Positions 31,796-41,088 of a stretch of 57,663 nucleotides of DNA are shown here, in pieces; position 1 is the stretch's first letter, and the number at the start of each line of letters is the position of its first letter. The translations under genes and the position numbers were made by a program. This DNA is from SIG672 sp045605765. GTDB lineage: Bacteria; Bacillota; Clostridia; Oscillospirales; CAG-272. The notes beneath the pieces were generated by a model. That model was given only the letters and a program-made list of their open reading frames with translations. It searched no databases and had not been told where the DNA came from. The DNA lies in contig JAZUQQ010000048.1 in assembly GCA_045605765.1 (NCBI GenBank), positions 1-57,663 on the forward strand, written 5' to 3'.

Positions 31796-33487
31796 ATGAA
31801 AAATCACGTTTTACACGAAAAGCGAGAATTTGAGAACGTTCGTAAGCTCGTTGAATGGTCTGCCGATTTTTATGGAGACAAGGTTGCCTTCTCGTTCAGA
31901 CCGGACACGAAGGGTGAGGTAAAAAAGGTAAGCTTCAAAAAGCTTCGCGGAGCAGTCCGTGCGCTGGCTACCGAGATGCTTGAAATGGGCTGCGCGGGAA
32001 AGCACTGCGTTCTCATCGGAAAATTTACGTATGAGTGGGCGGTCACCTACTACGCCGCGCTCTCGATAGGAGCAGTTCTCGTTCCGCTTGACCGCGACTG
32101 GCACGCACAGGATCTTGCAGATACTGCGGCAAGGGCAGATGTTTCTTTTCTCTTTGCAGACGAGGACATTGCCGACAAGGCGGCAGTGGTTGCAGAGAAG
32201 AGCGGCATTTCTTCGATAGTATATCTAAACGCTAAAAAAGAGGAGAGATCGCTTGCTTCTCTCGTAAGGGCGGGCAAAGAAAAATTCAAAGCCTCCTCGG
32301 ATGCTTATTTCAATGCCGAGATCGACCCTCATAAAATGTCGCTTCTCGTGTTCACTTCGGGAACGACGGGCAAGGGAAAGGGAGTTATGCTCTCGCAGAG
32401 CAACATTCTCTCTGATCTTTGCGCTATAATTCCTTACATTGATTTCTCAGATAAGACGGTAGGTGTGCTCCCTCCTCATCATACCTACGGATCGTCGGTA
32501 ATGCTTATCGGACATATGATGATAGGCGCAGAGGTGTATATTTCGGCAGGGCTTCGCTATGTTCAGAAGGAACTGAAAGAGCAAGCCCCCGGACACCTCG
32601 TTCTCGTTCCGCTCTATCTGGAAACCTTCTACCGTAAGATAATGGCGAACGTCAAGGAGCAGGGCAAGGAAAAGCTCATTAGCAGTATGATAAAGGTATC
32701 AAACGGACTCCGCAAGGTCGGAATTGATATTAGAAAGAAGCTTTTTGGCGCGGTTCGCGCGGCGTTTGGCGGAGAGGTCAAGACGATAATCTCAGGCGGA
32801 GCGCCGATAAATCCCGACATTCTCGCGTTTTTTGAGGCGATCGGAATTTCCACGCTCAATGGCTACGGAATTACCGAGTGCGCACCGATCATCGCGGTCA
32901 ACAGAAGCCTTAACGTCGTTCCCGGAAGCGTCGGAAACGTTATCGACATCGACAAGGTCGTCATAAACGAGCCTAACGAGTGCGGCGAGGGCGAGATCTG
33001 GGTGACGGGTCCTAACGTGATGCTCGGATACTACAAGGATGGGAAAACGACTGCAGATGCCATTACTCCCGACGGATATTTCAAGACCGGCGACTACGGA
33101 AAGCTTGATGAAAACAACGTGCTTTACATAACCGGACGCAAAAAGAATCTGATCATTCTCTCCAATGGCAAGAATGTTTATCCCGAGGAGATCGAAAACG
33201 AGCTCGTTGCAACGCCCGGAGTTCTTGATATCATCGTTTACGAGGGTCAGAGCCGCCGCGGGATGGAGCACAATGCGATCGTTGCCGAGATATATCCCGA
33301 TAAGGAATATATGGAGAAAAACGGTATTACCGACATGAGAGCGCATCTCAAGCCCTTCATCGACGATTACAACAGAAATGCAGTTCCCTATAAAAAGATC
33401 GGTGTTTTGAAGGTTCGTGACGAGGAGTTTCCAAAGAACACTCTCAGAAAAATTATGCGCTTTAAGCTTGATATGTCAATAGATTGA
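31796..33487 (+). CDS. AMP-dependent long-chain acyl-CoA synthetase-like ligase
   Basis: The product is 563 aa from the ATG at 31796 with AAAGGA upstream. ANL-superfamily motifs: VFTSGTTGKGKGVMLSQSN, NGYGITECAPI, TGDYGKL, GRKKNLIILSNGKNVYPEEIE and a C-terminal Lys in FPKNTLRKIMR. It adenylates a carboxylate and transfers it to CoA or a similar thiol. It most resembles the FAA1 branch (fatty-acid ligases). It has its own promoter and terminator, so it is a single-gene unit. Confidence 0.85.
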   Translation: MKNHVLHEKREFENVRKLVEWSADFYGDKVAFSFRPDTKGEVKKVSFKKLRGAVRALATEMLEMGCAGKHCVLIGKFTYEWAVTYYAALSIGAVLVPLDRDWHAQDLADTAARADVSFLFADEDIADKAAVVAEKSGISSIVYLNAKKEERSLASLVRAGKEKFKASSDAYFNAEIDPHKMSLLVFTSGTTGKGKGVMLSQSNILSDLCAIIPYIDFSDKTVGVLPPHHTYGSSVMLIGHMMIGAEVYISAGLRYVQKELKEQAPGHLVLVPLYLETFYRKIMANVKEQGKEKLISSMIKVSNGLRKVGIDIRKKLFGAVRAAFGGEVKTIISGGAPINPDILAFFEAIGISTLNGYGITECAPIIAVNRSLNVVPGSVGNVIDIDKVVINEPNECGEGEIWVTGPNVMLGYYKDGKTTADAITPDGYFKTGDYGKLDENNVLYITGRKKNLIILSNGKNVYPEEIENELVATPGVLDIIVYEGQSRRGMEHNAIVAEIYPDKEYMEKNGITDMRAHLKPFIDDYNRNAVPYKKIGVLKVRDEEFPKNTLRKIMRFKLDMSID

Positions 33488-33523
33488 AAAAAGGACGAGG
33501 AAAGAAATTTCTTCGTCCTTTTT
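33488..33523 (+). terminator. Terminator of the acyl-CoA ligase gene
   Basis: AAAAAGGACGA pairs with TCGTCCTTTTT, loop about 14 nt, right after the stop codon. Confidence 0.85.
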
Positions 33524-33555
33524 AACGATAAAGCGGCGTAAATTTGAAAAAATGC

Positions 33556-33584
33556 TTGACATAGGGAGATCCAAGTGATATAAT
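33556..33584 (+). promoter_or_regulatory. Promoter of ilvBNC
   Basis: TTGACA (33556-33561) and TATAAT (33579-33584), spacer 17 bp. Only about 45 nt lie between the expected start of transcription and ilvB, so no T-box or attenuator fits there. Confidence 0.85.
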
Positions 33585-33634
33585 TATTTATTACTAATAT
33601 ATCTAATAACTCATTTAGTAAAAAAGGTGATAAT

Positions 33635-35302
33635 ATGAAACTTTCGGGAGCAGATATAATCGTTCGCACCCTGATAGAGCAGGGTTGTGAGACTGTTTTC
33701 GGTTATCCGGGCGGTCAGATACTTCATGTTTACGATTCGCTTTATAAATATTCCTCAGAAATAAAACACGTTTTGACCGCGCACGAGCAGGGAGCTTCCC
33801 ACGCGGCAGACGGTTACGCGAGAGCTACGGGAAAGGTCGGAGTCGTGATCTCGACTTCGGGTCCCGGTGCGACTAATCTCGTTACCGGTATTGCGACCGC
33901 GATGCTCGATTCGATACCGATGGTAGCTATCACGGGCAACGTGTTCACCTCGCAAATAGGAACCGACAGCTTCCAAGAGGTAGATATTACAGGTGTGACT
34001 CTTCCGATAACCAAGCAGAACTACTGTGTCGGCTCGGTCGAGGAGCTCGCTGATACAATAAGAGAAGCCTTTCGCGTGGCTCGCTCGGGCAGACCGGGTC
34101 CGGTTTTGATCGACGTTCCGAAGGATGTTCAGATCGCAACGTGTGAGTACGAGGCGCGATGCGCAGTAACGCCCGACGAAAAGTGCGCGGCAAAGGAAAT
34201 ACGCATAAAAGAGGCGGCAGACGCGATAAACGCAGCAAATAAACCCTTTATATACTTCGGTGGAGGTGTGATATCGGGCGAGGCGCAGGAAGAAATGCTC
34301 GCGCTTGCCGAGCTTATCGACGCGCCTATCGGTTGCTCGATGATGGGGATATCGGGTATCCCGACAGACCATCCGAGATTTCTCGGTATGCAGGGAATGC
34401 ACGGACATTTCGCATCGTCCATGGCCATGCACAACGCAGACTGCATAATCTCGCTTGGCGTAAGATTTAACGACCGAGTCACAGGTAACCGCGCAAAGTT
34501 TGCCACAAACGCAAAGATAGTTCACATCGATATTGACGGCTCAGAGCTTTCAAAAAATATAAACGCTGTCAGCGGACTCCGCGCCGACGTAAAGCTTACT
34601 TTACACAAGCTTCTTCCGCTGATAAAAGAGGTTAAGAGACCCTCTTGGCAGAAAAAGATATCAGAGCTTCGCAAAGAGGAAGAAAAATATCTTGATAACA
34701 GGGAAGGACTCACTCCCCGCGCGGCGATACTTACCTTAAATAAGCATCTCGGAGAGAACACTCCGGTCGCGACCGACGTCGGACAGCATCAGATGTGGTC
34801 GGCGCAAAATCTGAGTTTCAAAAAGAGCCGCAGATTCATTTCAAGCGGCGGTCTCGGAACTATGGGATTTGGGCTTGGCGCAGCTATCGGTGCGGCATAC
34901 GGAACCGGCGAGAGAAGCGTTCTCGTCACGGGCGACGGAAGCTTCGGAATGAACCTAAACGAGCTTGCGACCGCAGTTTCGTACGGAGTTCCGATAGTAA
35001 TACTCGTAATGAATAACGGCGTGCTCGGAATGGTACGTCAGTGGCAGACCCTTTTCTTTGATAAGCATTATTCAAATACCGTTCTCGACAGAAAGACGAA
35101 TTTCGTAAGGCTTGCCGAGGCGTTCGGCGCAAAGGGCGAGGCTGTTTCGAGCATCGAGTCTCTCGACGAGGCTCTCGGACGAGCCTTCAAGGAAAACGGA
35201 CCTTACGTTATAGACTGCAAGATAGACAAAGATGAGTTCGTTCTTCCGATGCTTCCTCCGGGCGGCTCGATGGACGATATAATAATGAAGGTTGGTGAGT
35301 GA
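33635..35302 (+). CDS. ilvB: Acetolactate synthase, large (catalytic) subunit
   Basis: The 555-aa TPP enzyme makes acetolactate and acetohydroxybutyrate, the first step of valine and isoleucine synthesis. GYPGGQILHVYDSL and the catalytic Glu region TAHEQGASHAADGYA lie at the N-terminus. The TPP/Mg motif GDGSFGMNLNELATA and NNGVLGMVRQWQ lie at the C-terminus. AAAAGGTGAT precedes the ATG. ilvN follows after 2 bp. Confidence 0.95.
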   Translation: MKLSGADIIVRTLIEQGCETVFGYPGGQILHVYDSLYKYSSEIKHVLTAHEQGASHAADGYARATGKVGVVISTSGPGATNLVTGIATAMLDSIPMVAITGNVFTSQIGTDSFQEVDITGVTLPITKQNYCVGSVEELADTIREAFRVARSGRPGPVLIDVPKDVQIATCEYEARCAVTPDEKCAAKEIRIKEAADAINAANKPFIYFGGGVISGEAQEEMLALAELIDAPIGCSMMGISGIPTDHPRFLGMQGMHGHFASSMAMHNADCIISLGVRFNDRVTGNRAKFATNAKIVHIDIDGSELSKNINAVSGLRADVKLTLHKLLPLIKEVKRPSWQKKISELRKEEEKYLDNREGLTPRAAILTLNKHLGENTPVATDVGQHQMWSAQNLSFKKSRRFISSGGLGTMGFGLGAAIGAAYGTGERSVLVTGDGSFGMNLNELATAVSYGVPIVILVMNNGVLGMVRQWQTLFFDKHYSNTVLDRKTNFVRLAEAFGAKGEAVSSIESLDEALGRAFKENGPYVIDCKIDKDEFVLPMLPPGGSMDDIIMKVGE

Positions 35303-35304
35303 AG

Positions 35305-35805
35305 ATGAATAAATATACCGTAGCGGTTCTCGTGCAGAACAAATTTGGCGTACTTAATAAGGTAACAAGTATGTTTCGCCGCCGCCGCTTCAATATCGAC
35401 GCACTTACGGTAAGTGAGACCGAGGCTCCCGACTATTCGAGAATTACCGTCATTTTCGACGGAGACTCCGCGAGCAAAAAGCAGCTTGTTGAGCAGCTAT
35501 ACAAGATCCCCGAGGTATGCTCGATAAAGGAGCTTGACGGCGAAAATGCGGTAAGCAGTGAGCTTCTGCTTATAAAAATGGACAACTCTCCCGAAACGAG
35601 AGAAGAGATACGCTCGGCGGCAGATGCTTACGATGCGAAGATCGTCGATTACACAAAAGAAGCAATAATGATACAGGTTACGGGCGACAGCCGCCGTATC
35701 AGCGGATTTATAGAGCTTATGCGCGACTATAATATACTCGAAATCTGCCGCACGGGAATCGTATCACTTGAGCGCGGAAGCAAGACTATCCGCGAGGAAA
35801 TCTGA
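35305..35805 (+). CDS. ilvN: Acetolactate synthase, small (regulatory) subunit
   Basis: The product is 166 aa from the ATG at 35305. The ACT domain (YTVAVLVQNKFGVLNKVTSMF, RRRRFNIDALTVSETE) senses valine, and the C-terminal ALS_ss domain includes DSRRISGFIELMRDYNILEI. It activates IlvB and confers feedback inhibition. Confidence 0.94.
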   Translation: MNKYTVAVLVQNKFGVLNKVTSMFRRRRFNIDALTVSETEAPDYSRITVIFDGDSASKKQLVEQLYKIPEVCSIKELDGENAVSSELLLIKMDNSPETREEIRSAADAYDAKIVDYTKEAIMIQVTGDSRRISGFIELMRDYNILEICRTGIVSLERGSKTIREEI

Positions 35806-35844
35806 GAAATTAATTTTAATACAAATATTGAGAGGTAATTAATC

Positions 35845-36861
35845 ATGGCAAGAATATTTTATCAGCAGGACTGCGATCTTCAAAAGCTTTCAGGCAAGAC
35901 GGTCGCAATAATCGGATACGGCTCGCAGGGACACGCGCACGCGCTCAACCTTAAAGATAGCGGAGTAAATGTTATCGTAGGACTTTACGAAGGCTCGAAG
36001 AGCTGGGCAAGAGCTGAGTCGCAGGGTCTGACCGTTATGACCTCGGCAGAGGCTGCAAAGGCGGCAGATATCATTATGATCCTTATTAACGACGAGAAGC
36101 AGGCAAAGCTCTATAAGGAGTCTATCGAGCCGAATCTTACAGAGGGCAAAACTCTCGCGTTTGCACACGGATTTAACATTCACTTCGGTTGTATCAAGCC
36201 TCCGAAGAACGTAAACGTAATCATGATCGCACCCAAGGGCCCCGGACACACTGTAAGAAGTGAGTATCAGGTGGGCAAGGGCGTTCCCTGTCTTATCGCG
36301 GTCGAGCAGGACGCTACCGGCGACGCGCTCGAAATCGGACTTGCTTATGCGCTCGGTATCGGCGGAGCAAGAGCGGGAGTTCTCGAAACCACCTTCCGTA
36401 CCGAAACCGAGACCGATCTTTTCGGTGAGCAGGCAGTTCTCTGTGGCGGTGTTTGCGCACTCATGCAGGCAGGCTACGAAACTCTCGTTGAGGCGGGATA
36501 CGATCCCAGAAACGCGTACTTTGAGTGTATCCACGAGATGAAGCTCATCGTTGACCTTATTTATCAGAGCGGCTTTGCGGGAATGAGATATTCGATCTCG
36601 AACACCGCAGAGTACGGCGACTATATTACAGGTCCCAAGATCATTACCGAGGAAACCAAAAAAACTATGAAGAAGATCCTTAAAGACATTCAGGACGGAA
36701 CCTTTGCAAAGGACTTCCTTCTCGATATGTCGGACGCAGGCTCTCAGGTTCACTTCAATGCTATGCGTAAGATAGCTTCCGAGCACCCCTCCGAGATCGT
36801 CGGCGAGGATATTCGTAAGCTTTACAGCTGGGCGGACGAGGAGAAGTTTATCAACAACTGA
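35845..36861 (+). CDS. ilvC: Ketol-acid reductoisomerase (class I)
   Basis: The 338-aa enzyme converts acetolactate to dihydroxyisovalerate with NAD(P)H. The Rossmann motif is GYGSQGHAHALNLKDSG. The cofactor-discriminating loop reads VGLYEGSKSW (residues 46-54): where NADPH enzymes usually have LRxGSxSW, here Tyr48 and Glu49 replace the Arg, suggesting NADH use. Metal-site acids follow in ETETDLFGEQ and the ECIHE region. It is the third gene of ilvBNC. Confidence 0.94.
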   Translation: MARIFYQQDCDLQKLSGKTVAIIGYGSQGHAHALNLKDSGVNVIVGLYEGSKSWARAESQGLTVMTSAEAAKAADIIMILINDEKQAKLYKESIEPNLTEGKTLAFAHGFNIHFGCIKPPKNVNVIMIAPKGPGHTVRSEYQVGKGVPCLIAVEQDATGDALEIGLAYALGIGGARAGVLETTFRTETETDLFGEQAVLCGGVCALMQAGYETLVEAGYDPRNAYFECIHEMKLIVDLIYQSGFAGMRYSISNTAEYGDYITGPKIITEETKKTMKKILKDIQDGTFAKDFLLDMSDAGSQVHFNAMRKIASEHPSEIVGEDIRKLYSWADEEKFINN

Positions 36862-36874
36862 TTTAAGAAGCTCT

Positions 36875-36897
36875 CCCGAAGCCGTTTTGGCTTCGGG
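36875..36897 (+). terminator. Hairpin after ilvC
   Basis: CCCGAAGCC pairs perfectly with GGCTTCGGG (loop GTTTT). A-rich rather than T-rich sequence follows, so it may protect the 3' end or terminate weakly. Confidence 0.5.
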
Positions 36898-37191
36898 AAA
36901 AGTATTTAGGCGTGTTTGTGGGGAAAAGCAGGATTGGTTAGTACGAACACAGCTAAAACACCGCCGTCCTTTTCCTTCGTTCATTTCTGTATCGACAGAA
37001 ACGAACCAAAGAACGACTGTTAGGGCGGGAGACCCACCCTTCAGGAAACACCCACCCCAATGGTAAAAAGCTCCCGACGCGTGTCGCTTTTACCCTCGCA
37101 AAACGCGTCGGGACGGTAAGATGCGGCGCGATATTATGCGCATTAACTCACTGCTATTAAGTAATAATACTATTTTTCGTAGTTTTTCTTT
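36898..37191. other. Gene-free stretch with inverted repeats before ilvD
   Basis: No credible ORF is seen. It holds a TTTCTGT/ACAGAAA hairpin (about 36985-37002) and TCCCGACGCG (37072-37081) pairing with CGCGTCGGGA (37104-37113). Function unknown. Confidence 0.5.
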
Positions 37192-37288
37192 TAGTAAAGT
37201 TTTTGGGAAATTCTGAAAACACTTTTTCCAAAAAGGGTTTCAGAAAAAATGTTTTAGGAGGTATGGAACCTTTTATTAAAAAGGTTCC
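37192..37288 (+). repeat. Family C element, two units, with the ilvD ribosome site 5' of the hairpin
   Basis: Distal unit: TAGTAAAGTTTTTGGGAAA plus hairpin CTGAAAACAC.../...GGGTTTCAG (37213-37243). Proximal unit: a full AGGAGG at 37256-37261, TAT, hairpin GGAACC/GGTTCC (37265-37288), GACACAAA and the ATG at 37297. AGGAGG is 35 nt from the ATG, but only 11 nt if the 24-nt hairpin is folded out. Confidence 0.88.
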
Positions 37289-37296
37289 GACACAAA

Positions 37297-38946
37297 ATGG
37301 AAAATATCGTAAAAGGTGTGGCAAATGCTCCGCACAGATCTCTTTACCACGCACTCGGATTTACTGCCGAGGAGCTTGACAGACCGATGGTCGGTATCGT
37401 CAGCTCGTATAACGAGATAGTGCCCGGACATATTAACCTTGATAAAATAGTTGAAGCGGTCAGGCTCGGCGTGGCTATGGCGGGCGGAACGCCTATCGTT
37501 TTCCCTGCGATAGCGGTCTGTGACGGAATCGCTATGGGACACGAGGGTATGAAATATTCGCTCGTTACCCGTGATCTTATTGCCGACTCTACCGAAGCTA
37601 TGGCAAAGGCACACGGATTTGACGCACTCGTAATGGTGCCGAACTGTGACAAGAACGTCCCAGGTCTGCTTATGGCGGCGGCAAGGCTTAATATCCCGAC
37701 CGTTTTCGTAAGCGGCGGACCGATGCTTGCAGGACGTGTCGGCGGCAAAAAGACTAGTCTTTCGAGTATGTTCGAGGCGGTCGGAAGCTTTAACGCGGGC
37801 AAAATCGACGAGGAAAAGCTTTGCGAATTTGAGTGCAAGACCTGCCCGACATGCGGCTCGTGCTCGGGTATGTATACGGCAAACTCTATGAACTGTCTGA
37901 CCGAGGTTCTCGGAATGGGCCTTCGCGGAAACGGCACTATACCTGCTGTCTATTCATCGAGAATAGAGCTCGCAAAGCACGCGGGTATGGCGGTAATGGA
38001 AATGCTGAGAAAAAATATCCGTCCGCGCGACATTATGACAAGGGACGCTATAATGAACGCGCTCAGAGTCGATATGGCGCTCGGTTGCTCTACCAACAGC
38101 ATGCTCCATCTTCCCGCAATCGCGCACGAGTGTGGCTGCGACATCGATCTTGAGGTTGCAAACGAGATAAGCGCGGCTACTCCCAACCTCTGTCACCTTG
38201 CTCCCGCAGGCCCGACCTTTATGGAGGATCTCGACGAGGCAGGCGGAGTTTACGCAGTTATGAACGAGCTTTCAAAGTGCGGCCTTATAAACGAGGACTG
38301 CATGACGGTCACCGGTAAGACTGTCGGAGAAAACATAAAAAACTGTATAAACAGAAATCCCGATGTTATCCGTCCTATTGAAAATCCGTACAGTCAGACC
38401 GGCGGAATTGCCGTACTCAAAGGAAATCTTGCGCCCGAGGGAAGCGTTGTAAAACGCTCGGCGGTGTCCGAAAAGATGCTCGTACACGAGGGACCTGCAA
38501 AGGTTTTCGACTGTGAGGAGGACGCTCAGGCGGCTATCGATGCAGGCAAGATCAAGGCGGGCGATGTCGTGGTAATTCGTTATGAAGGCCCAAAGGGCGG
38601 ACCGGGAATGAGAGAGATGCTCAACCCGACGTCGGCGATTATGGGAATGGGGCTCGGAGAGAGCGTTGCGCTTATCACCGACGGCCGTTTCAGCGGTGCG
38701 ACGAGAGGCGCGTGTGTCGGGCATATCACGCCCGAGGCGGCAAGCGGCGGAATTATCGGTATCGTCGAGGACGGAGATATCATAAGCATAAATATTCCCG
38801 AGAACAAGATCGAGCTCAAAGTCGACGATGCGGTAATTGCCGAGAGAATGAAGAATTTTACACCTAAAACAAAGGAACTTACGGGATATCTCAAACGTTA
38901 TGCAAAGCTTGTTTCGGGCGGCGCGTACGGAGCTATTCTCGACTGA
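37297..38946 (+). CDS. ilvD: Dihydroxy-acid dehydratase
   Basis: The 549-aa Fe-S enzyme makes 2-oxoisovalerate and 2-oxo-3-methylvalerate. Cluster cysteines lie in NCDKNVPG and CPTCGSCSGMYTANSMNCL, and the C-terminus has GRFSGATRGACVGHITPEA. No Shine-Dalgarno exists between the leader hairpin and the ATG, so initiation probably uses the AGGAGG beyond the hairpin. The DUF815 ATPase follows after 4 bp. Confidence 0.95.
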   Translation: MENIVKGVANAPHRSLYHALGFTAEELDRPMVGIVSSYNEIVPGHINLDKIVEAVRLGVAMAGGTPIVFPAIAVCDGIAMGHEGMKYSLVTRDLIADSTEAMAKAHGFDALVMVPNCDKNVPGLLMAAARLNIPTVFVSGGPMLAGRVGGKKTSLSSMFEAVGSFNAGKIDEEKLCEFECKTCPTCGSCSGMYTANSMNCLTEVLGMGLRGNGTIPAVYSSRIELAKHAGMAVMEMLRKNIRPRDIMTRDAIMNALRVDMALGCSTNSMLHLPAIAHECGCDIDLEVANEISAATPNLCHLAPAGPTFMEDLDEAGGVYAVMNELSKCGLINEDCMTVTGKTVGENIKNCINRNPDVIRPIENPYSQTGGIAVLKGNLAPEGSVVKRSAVSEKMLVHEGPAKVFDCEEDAQAAIDAGKIKAGDVVVIRYEGPKGGPGMREMLNPTSAIMGMGLGESVALITDGRFSGATRGACVGHITPEAASGGIIGIVEDGDIISINIPENKIELKVDDAVIAERMKNFTPKTKELTGYLKRYAKLVSGGAYGAILD

Positions 38947-38950
38947 AAAT

Positions 38951-40123
38951 ATGGAACTTAACGAACTCAAAATAAGACTTAACTCGATTGCGGTGTTCAG
39001 AGATATTCTTGACGACGGCGTGATCGGCGCACTCAGAAAATATCTGACAGATTATAATACCGATAACTATGCGAGCTTTGTCACGACGCTCTATAAAGCA
39101 AACGGCGGCTATCTCAGTGCATACGTTAAAGGACTCTGCCTTGATAGTGAGAACGTTTATGTGAGGCTGATCGGTGCTTCGGGAAGCGTTCCCGAACATA
39201 TTGATCAGGCGACAAAGCAGGAGATCGACAGCTTACAGGCTCTCTGTGATCTTACCTGCGAAGCGCTCAGATCACCGCTCTGTTACAAGGGCTTTCTTCC
39301 CGGGTTTATCTCGGAAAAGATCGATCTTGCGGCAGAATTTGCAAACAGAGTGAAGAATATCAGCAAATGCGGATACGGAATCTATGCAAAGTACAGAATG
39401 TTCTATCTCGATGCGGAAAGCAATATTGTTCCGGTACGCAGTCCCGACAGCACGCGCCTCTCGTCGCTTGTCGATTACGAGAGGGAACAGAAGATCATTC
39501 TTGACAATACGCGCGCTCTACTGGAAGGTAAGCCAGCGGCGAATATTCTTCTGACAGGCGACGCGGGAACGGGCAAGTCCTCGACCGTCAAGGCGGTAGT
39601 AAACGAGCTTTACACCGAGGGACTCCGCATAGTCGAGGTCCGCAAGGATCAGCTTTGCAGTATCGCAACGCTTCTCGATGCGCTCAGCGAAAATCCGCTT
39701 AAATTCATACTTTTTATCGACGACCTTTCCTTCCAAAAGGACGACGATAATTACAGTGCGCTCAAAGCGGTACTCGAAGGATCGGTTTCGGCAAAATCGC
39801 AAAATGTAGTAATATATGCCACGAGCAATCGCCGCCATATCGTCAAGGAAAAATTCTCCGACCGCGAGGGCGACGATGTGCACAGAAACGACACGATGCA
39901 GGAGATGGTATCGCTTTCCGAGCGTTTCGGAATACACGTTACCTTCAACCGACCCGACAAGCATATATATCTCGACATAGTGCGCCATCTTGCCGCAGAT
40001 GCACAGATAAATATAGCACAAGACGAACTTGATGCGCTCGCAGAGCAGTACGCCCTCGGCAGAGGCGGACGCTCGGCAAGAGCCGCAAAGCAGTTCGTCG
40101 ACGGACTGCTGGCGAAAGGCTGA
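38951..40123 (+). CDS. DUF815-family AAA ATPase
   Basis: The product is 390 aa from the ATG at 38951, 4 bp after ilvD. Residues 1-190 are helical and unassigned. Then come the ATPase motifs: ILLTGDAGTGKSSTVKA (Walker A), LKFILFIDDLSF (Walker B), VVIYATSNRRHIVKE (sensor 1) and GRGGRSARAAKQFVDGL at the end. DUF815 proteins are AAA+ ATPases without a settled function. Co-transcription with ilvD may be only positional. Confidence 0.85.
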   Translation: MELNELKIRLNSIAVFRDILDDGVIGALRKYLTDYNTDNYASFVTTLYKANGGYLSAYVKGLCLDSENVYVRLIGASGSVPEHIDQATKQEIDSLQALCDLTCEALRSPLCYKGFLPGFISEKIDLAAEFANRVKNISKCGYGIYAKYRMFYLDAESNIVPVRSPDSTRLSSLVDYEREQKIILDNTRALLEGKPAANILLTGDAGTGKSSTVKAVVNELYTEGLRIVEVRKDQLCSIATLLDALSENPLKFILFIDDLSFQKDDDNYSALKAVLEGSVSAKSQNVVIYATSNRRHIVKEKFSDREGDDVHRNDTMQEMVSLSERFGIHVTFNRPDKHIYLDIVRHLAADAQINIAQDELDALAEQYALGRGGRSARAAKQFVDGLLAKG

Positions 40124-40156
40124 GAAGAAATTTTCTCACAAAAGGAAGCGTTTTTT

Positions 40157-40915
40157 ATGAAATATCTTGTTTTTCTCGATATTGACGGAACTCTTTTGAG
40201 CAGAGGCAAAATACACGAGAGGACTCTGACCGCCCTTTCCAGAGCAAGAGAAAGCGGTCACAAGGTGTATATAAACACGGGCAGATCGCGCAGTATCGTT
40301 CCGGACGATCTGCTGGACAAAATAAAGCCGGACGGTCTTGTCTGCGGTATCGGTACATACGTTGAGATCGACGGAAAAGTGGTCTTTTCGAGGTGTATGT
40401 CAGAGGCGCAGCTCGAATTTCTGATCGGTTTTTTCGGCGAAAGTTCGGAAAAAATCGTGCTTGAAGGCGACGACTGCACCGTTTCGCTCCACGGACTCGA
40501 CGGGCGTATTCCAAAGGAAAACGAGATATTCTCGTTTGAGGATATGAAGGCGCGCTTCCCCGATATAAGAGTAAACAAGATCACCTTTTTTCGCACCGTA
40601 TCGCAGGACGAAATAGATCGGCTCGGAGATGAATTCACGGTCGTTAACCACCCGAGATATTCCGAGATAGCGATGCGCGGATATACGAAAGCGAGCGGAA
40701 TGAATTTTGTAAGAGATACGCTCAAAATGAAGAGAGAAAACGTGATCGCGATGGGAGATAGCGCGAACGATCTCGATATGCTCTCGGCGGCAGGAATTTC
40801 GGTTGCGGTCGGCAACGCCATCGACGAGGTCAAAAGGGCGGTGGATTTTGTGTCTATCCCTTGCGACGAGGGCGGAGTCGGATACGCCATCGAAAAGCTT
40901 ATATTTAAAGAATAA
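40157..40915 (+). CDS. Cof-type HAD-superfamily phosphatase
   Basis: The 252-aa product has HAD motif I DIDGTL, motif II NTGRS, and motif IV GDSANDLDML with SVAVGNAIDEVK. The large C2-type cap in the middle is typical of Cof/YbiV-like sugar-phosphate or flavin phosphatases. Substrate unknown. It follows the ATPase gene by 33 bp and ends at a hairpin-rich element. Confidence 0.88.
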   Translation: MKYLVFLDIDGTLLSRGKIHERTLTALSRARESGHKVYINTGRSRSIVPDDLLDKIKPDGLVCGIGTYVEIDGKVVFSRCMSEAQLEFLIGFFGESSEKIVLEGDDCTVSLHGLDGRIPKENEIFSFEDMKARFPDIRVNKITFFRTVSQDEIDRLGDEFTVVNHPRYSEIAMRGYTKASGMNFVRDTLKMKRENVIAMGDSANDLDMLSAAGISVAVGNAIDEVKRAVDFVSIPCDEGGVGYAIEKLIFKE

Positions 40916-40916
40916 A

Positions 40917-41052
40917 CACGTAACGCCCGGCTTCCAATAAGGAGGTTGGGCGGTTTTGCTTGTTAGAGGCGTTCGGGCGAACGCAGACAAGCCTTGCCCA
41001 AATTTGTAGGGGCGTTCTTTGAACGCCCGATTCTCCGATGCAACGTTACGTG
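40917..41052. repeat. 136-bp element with CACGTAACG terminal inverted repeats
   Basis: CACGTAACG (40917-40925) and CGTTACGTG (41044-41052) bracket three hairpins: CGCCC...GGGCG followed by GTTTT (40924-40952, likely terminator of the HAD gene), GCGTTC/GAACGC (40969-40984) and GGGCGTTC/GAACGCCC (41010-41028). The last two share the same GCGTTC arm. Layout resembles a small MITE-like or REP-like repeat. Confidence 0.6.
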
Positions 41053-41088
41053 AACAAAGGATCTCCCTAAATTATTTGCAAATTTGCC

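Noticed and set aside
33585..33634. T-box or attenuator before ilvB
   Set aside because: Only about 45 nt separate the promoter from the start codon, too short for either.
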